A stretch of DNA of 64,000 nt, from positions 682,001-746,000 of the forward strand of contig CP034928.1 in the NCBI GenBank assembly GCA_004102645.1, written 5' to 3'. The notes under the pieces were generated by a model that saw nothing but the letters and a program-made list of their open reading frames with translations, was not told the DNA's origin and searched no databases. Below, in pieces: positions 43,771 through 52,398 of this stretch. A program made the translations under genes and the position numbers. Every line of letters starts with the position of its first letter. The stretch's first letter is position 1. The stretch is from Candidatus Bipolaricaulis sibiricus. GTDB taxonomy: Bacteria > Bipolaricaulota > Bipolaricaulia > Bipolaricaulales > Bipolaricaulaceae.

Positions 43771-44469
43771 TCACGGTGCCGCGTAGATCAGGTACAGCCC
43801 CGCCAAGATCACCAGGACCCCGCACATCGCCTTGACAACCTTCGTTCCCCGCGACCTCTCGCCCCAGTTGAGGTAGCGCTGGACGATGCCCATCGACGTC
43901 CCCGCCGCCACGATCACCGCGCAGTGGCCGAGGGCGTACATTCCCAGGAGCAGCGCCGCGTAGGAGAGGTTCCGGGAGGCCATCCCGAACGTGACGGCAA
44001 GCATCGGGGCCATGTAGGCGAACGTGCACGGCCCGAGGGCGGCCCCGAACACAAGCCCCAGCAGTGCCGCCCCCCAGTACCCCTTCGGCCCCAAGGCGAG
44101 GGTGCCCAGTCCGCTCCGCGGAAGCGGGATCAAGCCCAACAGGTACAGCCCCACCAGGAAGAACACACCGGCCACAATGTAGTTGCCGTACGGTCCCACG
44201 TCGCCGAGCATCCGGCCTGCCATGGCGGTGATTGCCCCCACGATCCCGATCGTGACGAGGATCCCCAGGGAGAACGCGGTCGAGATGGCAAGCGATCTGC
44301 GCACCATCGGCTGTCCCTGACGGTTGATGTACCCCACCACCAAGGGGATGCTCGCCAGGTGACACGGGCTGAGGAGAACGCTCAGCACGCCCCACGCCAG
44401 CGATCCGGCCACCGCCACGAGGGGCGTCCCCTCGACCGCCTGATTCAGCGTGGCGAACAATTCCCCCAC
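43771..44469 (-). CDS. ccdA: CcdA-type cytochrome c biogenesis / thiol-transport membrane protein
   Basis: About 232 residues with six transmembrane helices. The two redox cysteines sit in LSPCHLASIPLVVGY and LGPCTFAYMAPML, positions equivalent to DsbD-beta/CcdA. It passes electrons across the membrane to periplasmic thioredoxins. GTG start two bases after the upstream thioredoxin stop, with GGGAGG. Together with its neighbours it forms a complete trans-membrane thiol relay. Confidence 0.9.
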   Translation of the reverse strand: MGELFATLNQAVEGTPLVAVAGSLAWGVLSVLLSPCHLASIPLVVGYINRQGQPMVRRSLAISTAFSLGILVTIGIVGAITAMAGRMLGDVGPYGNYIVAGVFFLVGLYLLGLIPLPRSGLGTLALGPKGYWGAALLGLVFGAALGPCTFAYMAPMLAVTFGMASRNLSYAALLLGMYALGHCAVIVAAGTSMGIVQRYLNWGERSRGTKVVKAMCGVLVILAGLYLIYAAP

Positions 44470-44471
44470 CG

Positions 44472-45113
44472 CTAGCGGCCTCCCACGTCGACCCCGAGCT
44501 GCTTCCACTTGGAGAGGATCTGCTCTTTGGAGTAGAAACCCGTGTGCCGGAAGAGCTCCCTGCCGTACGCGTCGTAGAAGATCTGCGTGGGGATGATGCG
44601 GATCCCGTACTTGTCGGCCTCTGAGGGGTTCTTCCACACGTCGATGAACACGACTTCGAACACGCCGGCATACTGGCCCCGCAGCTCTTCGAGGATCGGG
44701 GCCATCTGTTTGCAGGGGATGCACTTGTCCGCCCCGAGATCGACCAACCTGGGCAGAGCCTTGGGGGGCTCCGGAACCGCGACCGGCCGCTCGGGCATCG
44801 GCAGCGGGTCTGCGGCAGCCGGCTCGGCCACCCCTTGTGTGGGCTCGTCCACCGGTTCCTCGGTTCCTGGGTCGGCCAGCGGGACAACGGAGACTCCCAC
44901 GACGGCCGCCAGCTCCGGCGGAGCGGGGGAGATCCCTGGTTCAGCAACCCCAGCTGCCGGCCGATCGGCCGGCGGTTCTGAGGCGACTCCCGGATGCCAC
45001 AGCGTCCCCTGCCGGAGGTAGACCGCCCCCGCCACCGCCAGCGCGAGCAGGGCGAGCGCCCCCACGCGGAGGAACACCTTTCTCTTGTCTAGGGAATCGC
45101 TCTTCGGCGTCAC
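44472..45113 (-). CDS. Membrane-anchored thioredoxin-domain protein
   Basis: About 213 residues. A short cytosolic N-terminus, one hydrophobic anchor (VFLRVGALALLALAVAGAVY), a ~75-residue Pro/Ala/Glu-rich linker and a C-terminal thioredoxin domain with GADKCIPCKQMAPILEELRG and IIPTQIFYDAYG. It would face the periplasm and be reduced by the CcdA protein encoded next. Start is uncertain: GTG at 45113 has GGAG upstream, and GTG at 45143 would add ten acidic residues and overlap the DGC gene by 26 bases. Confidence 0.88.
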   Translation of the reverse strand: MTPKSDSLDKRKVFLRVGALALLALAVAGAVYLRQGTLWHPGVASEPPADRPAAGVAEPGISPAPPELAAVVGVSVVPLADPGTEEPVDEPTQGVAEPAAADPLPMPERPVAVPEPPKALPRLVDLGADKCIPCKQMAPILEELRGQYAGVFEVVFIDVWKNPSEADKYGIRIIPTQIFYDAYGRELFRHTGFYSKEQILSKWKQLGVDVGGR

Positions 45114-45117
45114 CCTC

Positions 45118-45528
45118 TCACTCTCCTGCTCGGTCTCGTCCACGCAAGGCGTTCCGGATCGCCTCCACCGCTCGCTCCCGGTCCTCCTCCGTCAGGGCGG
45201 GCGGGGGGCCCTTCTTGATCCCCGGATCGTGCGTCAGGACCAGGGCTGCGGGGGGCGGAAACCCCGCCCGCTCCGCGATCCTCCTGGCGCAGGCTAGCGG
45301 ACAACCGTCCACGGCCGCGACCCGTTCCGCCTCCCGCGGGCGCTGCTGGACCATCGGGTCCCCATTGGCGAGCGAGGCCAGGCAGAAGACCGTTCCTTCT
45401 CCCGCCGTGACGACCTCGAGCGCCGCCAGACCGGTCAAGGTCCCCACGCTGGCCATCCCCCCGAAGCACGCCAGCAGCGCGCGCGTTCTCGCCGAGCCTT
45501 CGTTCTGAAGACCCCAGCACCCGCTCAT
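45118..45528 (-). CDS. DGC-domain putative zinc-binding protein
   Basis: A 136-residue cysteine-rich cytosolic protein of the DGC family (named for its Asp-Gly-Cys). CWGLQNEGSARTRALLACFG, then FCLASLANGD and the VDGCPLACARRIAERAG signature fit. Function unknown, thought to bind zinc or another thiophilic metal. The ATG overlaps the stop of the arsP-like gene by four bases; the much longer in-frame extension is a shadow of that gene. Placement inside an ars operon suggests metalloid binding, which is inference. Confidence 0.82.
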   Translation of the reverse strand: MSGCWGLQNEGSARTRALLACFGGMASVGTLTGLAALEVVTAGEGTVFCLASLANGDPMVQQRPREAERVAAVDGCPLACARRIAERAGFPPPAALVLTHDPGIKKGPPPALTEEDRERAVEAIRNALRGRDRAGE

Positions 45529-46838
45529 CCTCCGATCACCGTCCCGTAGAGCTTTCCCGCCAGCGTGGACAACACGACCACAACTGCGATGAACGCGGCT
45601 GTCTTCTTCGTCCCGAGGATGCGGCGGATGACGAGCATCGAGGGCAGGGACAGGGCTGGGCCAGCCAGGAGGAGGGCGAGGGCTGGCCCCTGGCCCATCC
45701 CGGAGCCGAGGAGGCCCTGGAGGATCGGAACTTCGGTGAGGGTGGCGAAGTACATGAACGCCCCCGCCACCGACGCCACCGCGCTCGACAGCCACGAGTT
45801 CCCGCCCACTGCGGCCTGGACCCACCGCGCCGGGATGAGGGCTTCTTCCCCCGGCCGGCCGAGGAGGAACCCCGCCACGAGGACGCCGCCGAACAGGTAG
45901 GGGAGGATGAGAAGCGCGTAATCCCACGTGGAACGCACCCACGCCCCTCCCTCCTCTTTGCCGACCCAGAACGGGAGAAGAGCAAACAGCGCGACGAGGA
46001 ACACCCCGGCCACCGCGTACCGGTACCGCCACAGGGCGGTGTAGGCCGACGGGCTGTACTCTGCCCCCGCGATCTCCGCTTTGGTCAGCGAGACGATCTC
46101 CTCCTCTCCCTCCGGCACCACAAGAAGGGAGGATGCGTCCTCCCCGGCGCGCGTGCCGGAGAGTGTGGTTCCGTCGCGGAGCGTCACCGTTACGCCCGCT
46201 GGTCGGCCCCAGTTGGCAACGACGAGCACCGCGATCATGAGCGTGAACAGGACGACCGTCTTCCAGAGCGCGCGGGCCGGGGGAGGGGGCGTCGGCACGG
46301 TGGCGGCCGCATCCCCCTTCGCCTTCTCCTCCTTCCGGAACAGAGCGTGCATCGCCAGCCCGGTCACGATCGAGAAAACCACCGCGCCGATCGCTCGGGC
46401 AATCCCGAGGGACGGCCCCAGCACGCGCGCGGTGAGGATGATCGCCAACACGTTGATCGCCGGTCCCGAATAGAGGAACGCCGTCGCCGGCCCGAGGCCC
46501 GCGCCCCGCGTGTAGATCCCGGCGAACAGCGGTAGCACAGTGCACGAACACACCGCGAGCACCGTCCCCGACACCGAGGCCACGCCGTAGGCGAGGATCT
46601 TGTTCGCCCCGTAGCCGAGATAGCGGACTACCGACGCCTGGGACACGAACACCGCGATCCCGCCCGCGATGAACAGGGCCGGGATGAGGCAGGTGAGCAC
46701 GTGCTCGCGGGCGTAGTCCTGGAGAAGGAGGAACGCCTCGGCAAGGGCCTTCTGCACGACCGGCGCAGACCACGGGACGAAGTACGCGGCGAGAAACGTG
46801 CCTCCCAGCAAGAGGGACAGACGCAGCTCGCGCTTCAT
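45525..46838 (-). CDS. ArsP-type permease (organoarsenical / metal efflux)
   Basis: A 437-residue membrane protein of the permease family that includes ArsP (trivalent organoarsenical efflux) and SO_0444-type exporters. Two repeats of about four helices flank a ~100-residue hydrophilic insert (residues 170-270). GTVLAVCSCTVLPLFAGIYT with its CSC motif, then GAGLGPATAFLYSGPAINVL, and the second-half SVAGAFMYFATLTEVPILQG are characteristic. ATG start overlaps the arsR stop (ATGA). Substrate could be methylarsenite or another soft metal. Confidence 0.88.
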   Translation of the reverse strand: MKRELRLSLLLGGTFLAAYFVPWSAPVVQKALAEAFLLLQDYAREHVLTCLIPALFIAGGIAVFVSQASVVRYLGYGANKILAYGVASVSGTVLAVCSCTVLPLFAGIYTRGAGLGPATAFLYSGPAINVLAIILTARVLGPSLGIARAIGAVVFSIVTGLAMHALFRKEEKAKGDAAATVPTPPPPARALWKTVVLFTLMIAVLVVANWGRPAGVTVTLRDGTTLSGTRAGEDASSLLVVPEGEEEIVSLTKAEIAGAEYSPSAYTALWRYRYAVAGVFLVALFALLPFWVGKEEGGAWVRSTWDYALLILPYLFGGVLVAGFLLGRPGEEALIPARWVQAAVGGNSWLSSAVASVAGAFMYFATLTEVPILQGLLGSGMGQGPALALLLAGPALSLPSMLVIRRILGTKKTAAFIAVVVVLSTLAGKLYGTVIGG

Positions 46839-47140
46839 TCAGACTCGCTTGAGCACCGCAGATTGGCCAAGCAGGACAGGAGACGAGAGATGTCAGGCCG
46901 GACCAGGCGCCACATGATCCGTACGCCATCGCGCCGCGAAACGATCAGTCCCGCGCGCGCGAGAGCGGCGAGATGCCGCGACACCACCGACGGATCAAGG
47001 CCGAGCAACGGGACGAACTCGCACCCGCACCGCTCGCCGTCCTCGAGTAGGCGCAACAACTCGACCCGCGCCGGGTGGGCGAGTGCCTTGCCGATCGTAC
47101 TCAGTGCCGTTTCAACTGTCTCAGTCGAGCCGTTTGGCAT
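46835..47140 (-). CDS. arsR: ArsR family metalloid-responsive repressor
   Basis: A 101-residue winged-helix repressor and first gene of the operon. Metal-binding thiols Cys38-x-Cys40 in DGERCGCEFVPLL match the ELCVCDL site of As(III)-sensing ArsR; the DNA helix is LGLDPSVVSRHLAALARAGL. Two more cysteines near the C-terminus (SCLANLRCSS) may add a third ligand. Start chosen at the ATG overlapping the operator-like dyad; a longer frame starts before the transcription start. Confidence 0.94.
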   Translation of the reverse strand: MPNGSTETVETALSTIGKALAHPARVELLRLLEDGERCGCEFVPLLGLDPSVVSRHLAALARAGLIVSRRDGVRIMWRLVRPDISRLLSCLANLRCSSESE

Positions 47141-47164
47141 ATTGCACAACCATGCACGAATGCC
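47136..47164 (-). promoter_or_regulatory. Candidate ArsR operator
   Basis: A 29-bp dyad with arms GGCAT-TTGCA and TGCA-ATGCC around a short centre, one base bulged. It spans the predicted transcription start and the arsR start codon, the usual place for ArsR autorepression. Confidence 0.55.
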
Positions 47165-47166
47165 GG

Positions 47167-47195
47167 ATGCTAGTACGCACACCCCATCCTGTCAA
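47167..47195 (-). promoter_or_regulatory. Promoter of the ars operon
   Basis: On the minus strand, perfect TTGACA (47195-47190), 17 nt, TAGCAT (47172-47167). Transcription would start at about 47160, inside the dyad. Confidence 0.7.
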
Positions 47196-47329
47196 GGTCA
47201 ACGGAGGGCCGTCGCGTCCCAGCGGCGACGGACGCCCGGGAGATGCGTCCGGAGAACTGCGACGTGATCGGGCCTCGCTCGCAGGAGCCCAGAGGGCTGT
47301 GGGTCCGAACCCGCGATCGCCTCGGAGAA

Positions 47330-48205
47330 TCAGGCGATCACGTACAACGCACGGGGGCGCAGGGAGACCTCGATCTCCTGGACGGGCTCGGGCAGGAGCT
47401 CCCCGTCCATGTGCACGGGGAGGGGACGATCGCTGCGGATCTCTACACGCTCGGCCTTCTTCGCATGCACCCGCGCCAGGTTGAGGTAGGAACCGTCGCG
47501 CGTCTTGGGCAGAACCACGAACCGCACCAGCCGGGGGTAGTTCCCGATCAGGCCCACGTCGAGTACGCCATCGTCCACGCGGGCGTGGGGGGCGAGGCGG
47601 TACCCGCCGCCCGCGCAGGGGCCGTTCATCACCGAGACGGAGAGGAGCCGCCCCGCGAACGTCCACCCGTCCCCCTCGACCTCGGCCCGAAACGCGCGGA
47701 ACCTGACCACCTCGAGGATCGTGGCGTAGAGGTAGCCCAGCTCACCCTTCAGGAACCGCATCCGTCGGTAGTCGGCGGCGATCTGCCCCTCGATGCCCAT
47801 CCCGAACGAGTTGAGCGAGAACTGCCCCTGCACCTGGGCCACGTCCACCGTCCGCGCCCGACCCTGGGCGAGAACGGCCGCCGCCCCCACAAGGTCCTTC
47901 GGGATGCCGAGAACCCTGATGTAGTCGTTCCCAGAACCCATGGGCAATACACCCAGTGCCGTGCCTGTCCCGACCAGGGCCTGGGCGACCTCGTGGATCG
48001 TTCCGTCGCCGCCGGCGGCGGCGACGACTCGGGCCCCGGCGGCCACCGCAGCGCGGGCAAGCTCGACGGCGTGTCCGGGGCGTTCGGTGACCGCGACCGC
48101 GGCGTCCACACCGGCCTGATCGAGGACGGTCTGCAGTTCGGCCCGTCGCTGCCCGGCCCGACCTCGATCCGCGGCCGGGTTCAGCACCACCTGCACCTGT
48201 ACCAT
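47330..48205 (-). CDS. YegS/DAGK-type lipid kinase
   Basis: A 291-residue soluble or peripheral membrane kinase. VVLNPAADRGRAGQRR at the N-terminus, the catalytic VVAAAGGDGTIHEVAQAL and GVLPMGSGNDYIRVLGIP loops, and the C-terminal beta-sandwich are those of diacylglycerol/lipid kinases; LcrF-like sugar or NAD kinases are excluded by the GSGND loop. The likely product is a phosphorylated diacylglycerol or other lipid. No Shine-Dalgarno stands out at the ATG. Not part of the ars operon (130 bp apart, upstream of its promoter). Confidence 0.9.
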   Translation of the reverse strand: MVQVQVVLNPAADRGRAGQRRAELQTVLDQAGVDAAVAVTERPGHAVELARAAVAAGARVVAAAGGDGTIHEVAQALVGTGTALGVLPMGSGNDYIRVLGIPKDLVGAAAVLAQGRARTVDVAQVQGQFSLNSFGMGIEGQIAADYRRMRFLKGELGYLYATILEVVRFRAFRAEVEGDGWTFAGRLLSVSVMNGPCAGGGYRLAPHARVDDGVLDVGLIGNYPRLVRFVVLPKTRDGSYLNLARVHAKKAERVEIRSDRPLPVHMDGELLPEPVQEIEVSLRPRALYVIA

Positions 48206-48333
48206 GGCCGGGCATTCTACCCCTCTCCCCGATCGGCAGCACCCGCCGGTGGGCAGCCCGCGCTCCCCCTCGGCGCCCCCCCGAGGGGGGGAACGCGGTC
48301 CGGGCGCGGTCGCCGCGAACCGCGGCGTCCCCC

Positions 48334-48519
48334 TCAGAGGAGCTTATCCAGGATGGCTGCGGTCTCGTCGTCGACCGCCGGCGGCGTCCATTCCACGTGG
48401 ACCACCCGGGCTCCCTGCGCGTGCAGGGCGTCGGCGAACGCCGCCAGCCCCAGGTTGACCGCGATAGGCCCCTGCTGCAGCAGCCCCCCCGCGACCCCGT
48501 TCGTCGACGACATGCTCAC
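48334..48519 (-). CDS. Small protein resembling the N-terminal segment of DUF1116/FdrA-cluster proteins
   Basis: 61 residues. VNLGLAAFADALHAQGARVV followed by HVEWTPPAV matches, from memory, the short 'NVGL..FAD.L..QG..VVHVDWRPPA' block usually found joined to FdrA-cluster proteins (YlbE/DUF1116). Here it is a separate gene whose GTG overlaps the FdrA stop by four bases, as the last gene of the operon. Role unknown, probably a subunit of the FdrA/DUF1116 enzyme. Confidence 0.65.
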   Translation of the reverse strand: MSMSSTNGVAGGLLQQGPIAVNLGLAAFADALHAQGARVVHVEWTPPAVDDETAAILDKLL

Positions 48520-50057
48520 CGTGCCCCCCCGATAACCACCACGCCGTACGCAGCGGCCTGGGCGTTGCTGGGTAGCACGACCACGCCGACCTCCTCAAGG
48601 GCCGCGACCTGGGACCGGAGTCCCTGTGGGTCACCGTCGGTCCCACACACCGAGGCGACGACGCTCACATACCCGCCGCGCTCCACGGCGGCGCGCTTCG
48701 CCTCGCGGATCACAGGGAGGAGGTCTCCCACCGGGTCTGGTGCGGCGTTGTACCCCAGGATGAAGTCAAGCAGCACCACTGCCACCTCCGGATCACGGGC
48801 CTCGAGGAGGACCCTCTCCTGACGGAGGGCGGGATCGATCATCGGGTGCGCCCGCCCCTCGGTGAAATGCTCGTCGCCGAGGTCGAGCAGGGCGTGCCCC
48901 ACGCTGCGCATCGGATCATCCAGCACCCGTCGCCGGTCCAGCGGGGCATTGGACCGCACAACGAGTCCGGCCTGGGCGAGCACGTGCTGAGCCTCGTAGC
49001 AGAACGTCCCGCCGGCGAAGACGCCCCGGATGTACTTCTGGCCCCCGTCCATCCGCGCCCGTTCACCGGCCGCGGTCTTCCCCCACGCCGCGAGATCCGG
49101 GCGTTCCGGCACCACGGGCTGCCCTCCCGCCATCCGCACCGCCCGCGCCGCGGCCGCGTCCAGCGTCGCCGCCCACTGGACCCCCCCCGAGGACCGGTCC
49201 GGGGCCGCTGTCCCCAGCAGGCAGGCCACCACCGGCTTGGGGAACTCCTGCAGCCGGGCCCGCAGCGCGGCCAGCATCCGCGCCGCAGGGGGCTTCGCCA
49301 CGACCACGACCACCTCGGTGTCGGGGTCGGCCGCGAGTGCCTCCAGGGCGCTCCAGGTGGTGAGCCCGCCCACCGCCTCGCTCAGGTCGCGACTCCCTGT
49401 ACCGATGGCATGGGACACGCCCAGCCCGCTCTGATGGACCAACGACGTGACCTCCTGGAGCCCCGTGCCGGACGACCCGACCACGCCGATCGGACCGCGG
49501 CGCACTGCGTTCGCGAACCCGACTCCGATCCCCCGGATGATCGCCGTCCCGCAGTCCGGGCCCATCACGAGAAGCCCTCGGGCGCGGGCCAGTTCCTTCA
49601 GCGCCACCTCGTCCTCCACCGACACGTTGCTGCTGAACAGGAAGACGTTCAGCCCCCGTTCCAGAGCCGCACGTGCTTCTCGCGCGGCGAACCGTCCTGG
49701 GACGGAGATCACGGCGAGGTTCGCCTCCGGCAACGCGACAAGGCCATCGGCGAGCGCCCGCGGTCGCGTTTCCCGCTCCCTCTGCTTCTGGGTGAAGAAC
49801 TCCTCGACTCTGTCCAGCACGGCGTGCACCACCGCCGCGTCCTCTCCTTCCACGGCGACCACCAGATCGTTGGGTCCGGCCGAGGCGAGCCACGATCCGG
49901 CGAACCCCAGCCTGGTCAGGAGCTCCTTGTTCGTGGCCGTCCCCATGACCGCGGCGGCCTGGCGAATGCCGGGCTCCCGCTCCATACGTTGCCGCACCTG
50001 CATCAGGAACATCGAGTCGAAGTAGCGGTTCTCCCGCACGATTCCGGAACGGATCAT
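48516..50057 (-). CDS. fdrA: FdrA family protein (acyl-CoA synthetase-like)
   Basis: About 513 residues with the succinyl-CoA synthetase alpha-like layout: CoA-binding Rossmann region (PEANLAVISVPGRFAAREAR), GLLVMGPDCGTAIIRGIGVG, and GPIGVVGSSGTGLQEVTSLV. FdrA with its YlbE/YlbF partners has been implicated in oxamate/carbamoyl transfer at the end of anaerobic allantoin degradation in E. coli. The phospho-accepting histidine of true SCS is not apparent. Start: ATG ten bases after the DUF1116 gene. Confidence 0.88.
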   Translation of the reverse strand: MIRSGIVRENRYFDSMFLMQVRQRMEREPGIRQAAAVMGTATNKELLTRLGFAGSWLASAGPNDLVVAVEGEDAAVVHAVLDRVEEFFTQKQRERETRPRALADGLVALPEANLAVISVPGRFAAREARAALERGLNVFLFSSNVSVEDEVALKELARARGLLVMGPDCGTAIIRGIGVGFANAVRRGPIGVVGSSGTGLQEVTSLVHQSGLGVSHAIGTGSRDLSEAVGGLTTWSALEALAADPDTEVVVVVAKPPAARMLAALRARLQEFPKPVVACLLGTAAPDRSSGGVQWAATLDAAAARAVRMAGGQPVVPERPDLAAWGKTAAGERARMDGGQKYIRGVFAGGTFCYEAQHVLAQAGLVVRSNAPLDRRRVLDDPMRSVGHALLDLGDEHFTEGRAHPMIDPALRQERVLLEARDPEVAVVLLDFILGYNAAPDPVGDLLPVIREAKRAAVERGGYVSVVASVCGTDGDPQGLRSQVAALEEVGVVVLPSNAQAAAYGVVVIGGAR

Positions 50058-50067
50058 GACCCGGTCC

Positions 50068-51327
50068 TCACTGCCCGACCTGATACCGCTGGCCGAAGCG
50101 CAGCAGCGCTTGGCGGAAGCACGCGATCGGCGGGCGGACCCAGCCCGCGCCAATGATCGGGTGCCCCGGCTCGCGGTGGGCGATCGCGGTATCGATCACG
50201 GGGAGGATGTTCTTCTGGAGGACTTTGCGGATGTCGATCCCCACCGCCGCCCCCCGGAAGTCGAGGGCCGGGATCCGATAGTCCGGACTCTCCCCGACCG
50301 TGATCTCACGCATCTCCCGCGTCACGGCGAGCGCCTCACCGACCGTCCCCCCAACCAGGCTGAGGATCCCCGGAGCGCCGCCGAGGGCGAACCCCCCCCA
50401 TCCCACGACCTCGGTGATCGCCGAGTCGCCCATGTCCAGACCCGCATCCTGGGCGGTGTAACCAGGGAGCATCAGTCCCTCGACCGCGGGGGCCGGGGCG
50501 GTGAACCACTCCCCGCCCAGGCCGCTCACCCGGATCCCGAAGTCCGTCCCGTTGCGGGCCATGGTGGTCACGACCGTGGAGTGGGCAACGTCCGAGGCCG
50601 GATCCGCAGCGGCTTTGGCCGCCGCCATCGACAGGCCGAGGAAGAACACGGGGTGGTTGCCCAACAGCCGGAGGGTGGAGATCGCCTGCTCCTTCGGCAG
50701 CCCGCACTCGAGGAGAGGGATGGCCATCGCGTTGGCGAACAGGCTCGACGCCGCGACCTGCCGATTGTGCAGTTCGTCTCCCATCTCCAACGCCCGGGCG
50801 ATGATCGGCTTCAGCGGGAGCCCCCCCAGCGCACGCACCGCCCTCCGCAACGCCGGCCCCCACACCTCCCGCCAGGTGGTGAGGGTTCGCAGCGCCTCGG
50901 GTCCGTAGTCCCCGAACTGCTGGCGGCTCTCCACGGGCCGGCAGTACGCCCGGTTGCCAGACGCTCGGTTCTCAACCACGAACACCGGCAGCGACCGCGT
51001 GATCGTGCCCGCCATCGGGCCCACCGCCCCGTGGTGGTGATTCGGCTCGAGGACCACCCCTCCCGACTCGAACAGCGCTCGGGCCTCATCGGGGGTCTTG
51101 CTCCACCCCTCGAACAGGGCCATGGCGAGGGCCGCACCCTTCTGGGCCCCGCACATCCGCGGCCACGTCACGGGCGGCCCCGAATGGAGGACGACCCGTT
51201 CCGCCTCGCCCAGGCGCGGGATCACCTCGTGGGCCGGAGCGACGTCCACCAACACCGGGTCGGCCGCCGTGATCCGGCGGAACACCTCTGCGTTCGCCTC
51301 TTCGATGAGTTCCTTCACTGCAGGCAC
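50068..51327 (-). CDS. DUF1116 protein (YlbE/YahG family)
   Basis: 419 residues, typical length, GTG start with AAAGGAG. EEANAEVFRRITAADPVLVD at the N-terminus, PPVTWPRMCGAQKGAALAMA, EPNHHHGAVGPMAGTITRSL (His-rich, likely active site) and NGTDFGIRVSGLGGEWFTAP are signature segments. YlbE has been proposed to be part of the oxamic transcarbamylase reaction with FdrA and YlbF. The enzyme chemistry is not established. Confidence 0.88.
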   Translation of the reverse strand: MPAVKELIEEANAEVFRRITAADPVLVDVAPAHEVIPRLGEAERVVLHSGPPVTWPRMCGAQKGAALAMALFEGWSKTPDEARALFESGGVVLEPNHHHGAVGPMAGTITRSLPVFVVENRASGNRAYCRPVESRQQFGDYGPEALRTLTTWREVWGPALRRAVRALGGLPLKPIIARALEMGDELHNRQVAASSLFANAMAIPLLECGLPKEQAISTLRLLGNHPVFFLGLSMAAAKAAADPASDVAHSTVVTTMARNGTDFGIRVSGLGGEWFTAPAPAVEGLMLPGYTAQDAGLDMGDSAITEVVGWGGFALGGAPGILSLVGGTVGEALAVTREMREITVGESPDYRIPALDFRGAAVGIDIRKVLQKNILPVIDTAIAHREPGHPIIGAGWVRPPIACFRQALLRFGQRYQVGQ

Positions 51328-51347
51328 GTCACGTCTCCTTTGCACGT

Positions 51348-52307
51348 TCAGGCCGGCCACCACGCCGCGCTCAGTACCCCGGCCACCAGGTCCCGTCCCG
51401 AGGAGTGCCCGAGCTGGCCCAGGTCCCGCAGGGCCGTGGTCAGCTCCGTCCTCCCGGCGGGCGCCACCAGCCCGGCCACCAGCTCGTGGAGCGGACCGGG
51501 GCCGTGTCCGTACGCCAAATCGCTCAGGAGCGCATGGCTCACTGCCCCTGTCCGGCCCCGCACCCCCGACAGGAATCCAGCTACCTGCCTCCCATCCCAG
51601 CACCTGGCGCCGACAAGCGCCCGATCGAGCTGATGGAGCGTGAACAGGAGCCCGCCCAGGTAGTCGTCTCCGGCGGGCGTGAACCCCGGGCCCAACCCGA
51701 CCAGACCCCGGCCCGCTGTCAACAGACTCGCTAGATCGCCTGCCCGACACGCGGTACGGACTCTCCCCGCCACCGCGCAAGCCGCGCGGACGAACAGCCT
51801 GTCGACCCGGTCGGCGACTCCATCCAGGGGAAGCCCGATGACGTGGCGCAGGAACACCCCGTCCCGCGCCCCGCCCGTCGTGGCCCGCACCCGGTTTGCC
51901 ACCGCGGCGAACCGCTCGCGGACGGCCGCTGGGTCCACCCCGCTCGCCGGCGCCACCGCCGGCGGGCACCACAGGCGCGCGGCTCTGAGGTCGACCCGAT
52001 GCGCTCCAACCCTCACCACGCCACCGTCTGCGACAAACCGCTCCCCGGGGCGGACCCCTTCCAGGCCGCCCGGCACGTGGAGATAGCGCCGATGAGGAAT
52101 GGAGTGTCCTGTGCAGGCCCACACCACCTCACCGGCGTCGGTCGTGAGGTAGACTGCGTTCGCAAGGACAGCCACCACCGCGCCCTGGGCCGTCCGTGCC
52201 GTCAGCACCTCGCGGGCCACGGAGCCGATCGCCGTGGCCCGCGACGCAGCGTCTCCGACCGCCACGACGCCCGCGGCCTGACCCATCTCCTGCACACACG
52301 TACGCAC
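51348..52307 (-). CDS. DUF2877 protein (YlbF-like)
   Basis: About 319 residues. GLVGLGPGFTPAGDDYLGGL is the diagnostic DUF2877 motif, and PHRRYLHVPGGLEGVRPGER lies mid-protein. Always found with FdrA and DUF1116; function unproven, proposed component of the oxamate carbamoyltransferase. I chose the GTG preceded by GGAGG at nine bases. The longer in-frame extension overlaps the BMP gene and lacks family similarity. Confidence 0.85.
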   Translation of the reverse strand: MRTCVQEMGQAAGVVAVGDAASRATAIGSVAREVLTARTAQGAVVAVLANAVYLTTDAGEVVWACTGHSIPHRRYLHVPGGLEGVRPGERFVADGGVVRVGAHRVDLRAARLWCPPAVAPASGVDPAAVRERFAAVANRVRATTGGARDGVFLRHVIGLPLDGVADRVDRLFVRAACAVAGRVRTACRAGDLASLLTAGRGLVGLGPGFTPAGDDYLGGLLFTLHQLDRALVGARCWDGRQVAGFLSGVRGRTGAVSHALLSDLAYGHGPGPLHELVAGLVAPAGRTELTTALRDLGQLGHSSGRDLVAGVLSAAWWPA

Positions 52308-52398
52308 CAGCTCGTCCTCCGCACCACCCGCCGACCGCCAGGGACCGGGACGCCCCCGCCGACGCGGTGTCCGGCACGGGGCGTCCCGACTCCACCGC

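Noticed and set aside
45529-46929. In-frame 467-codon extension of the DGC gene
   Set aside because: It is the shadow of the ArsP-type permease in another frame; Arg/Gly/Pro-rich with no family pattern.
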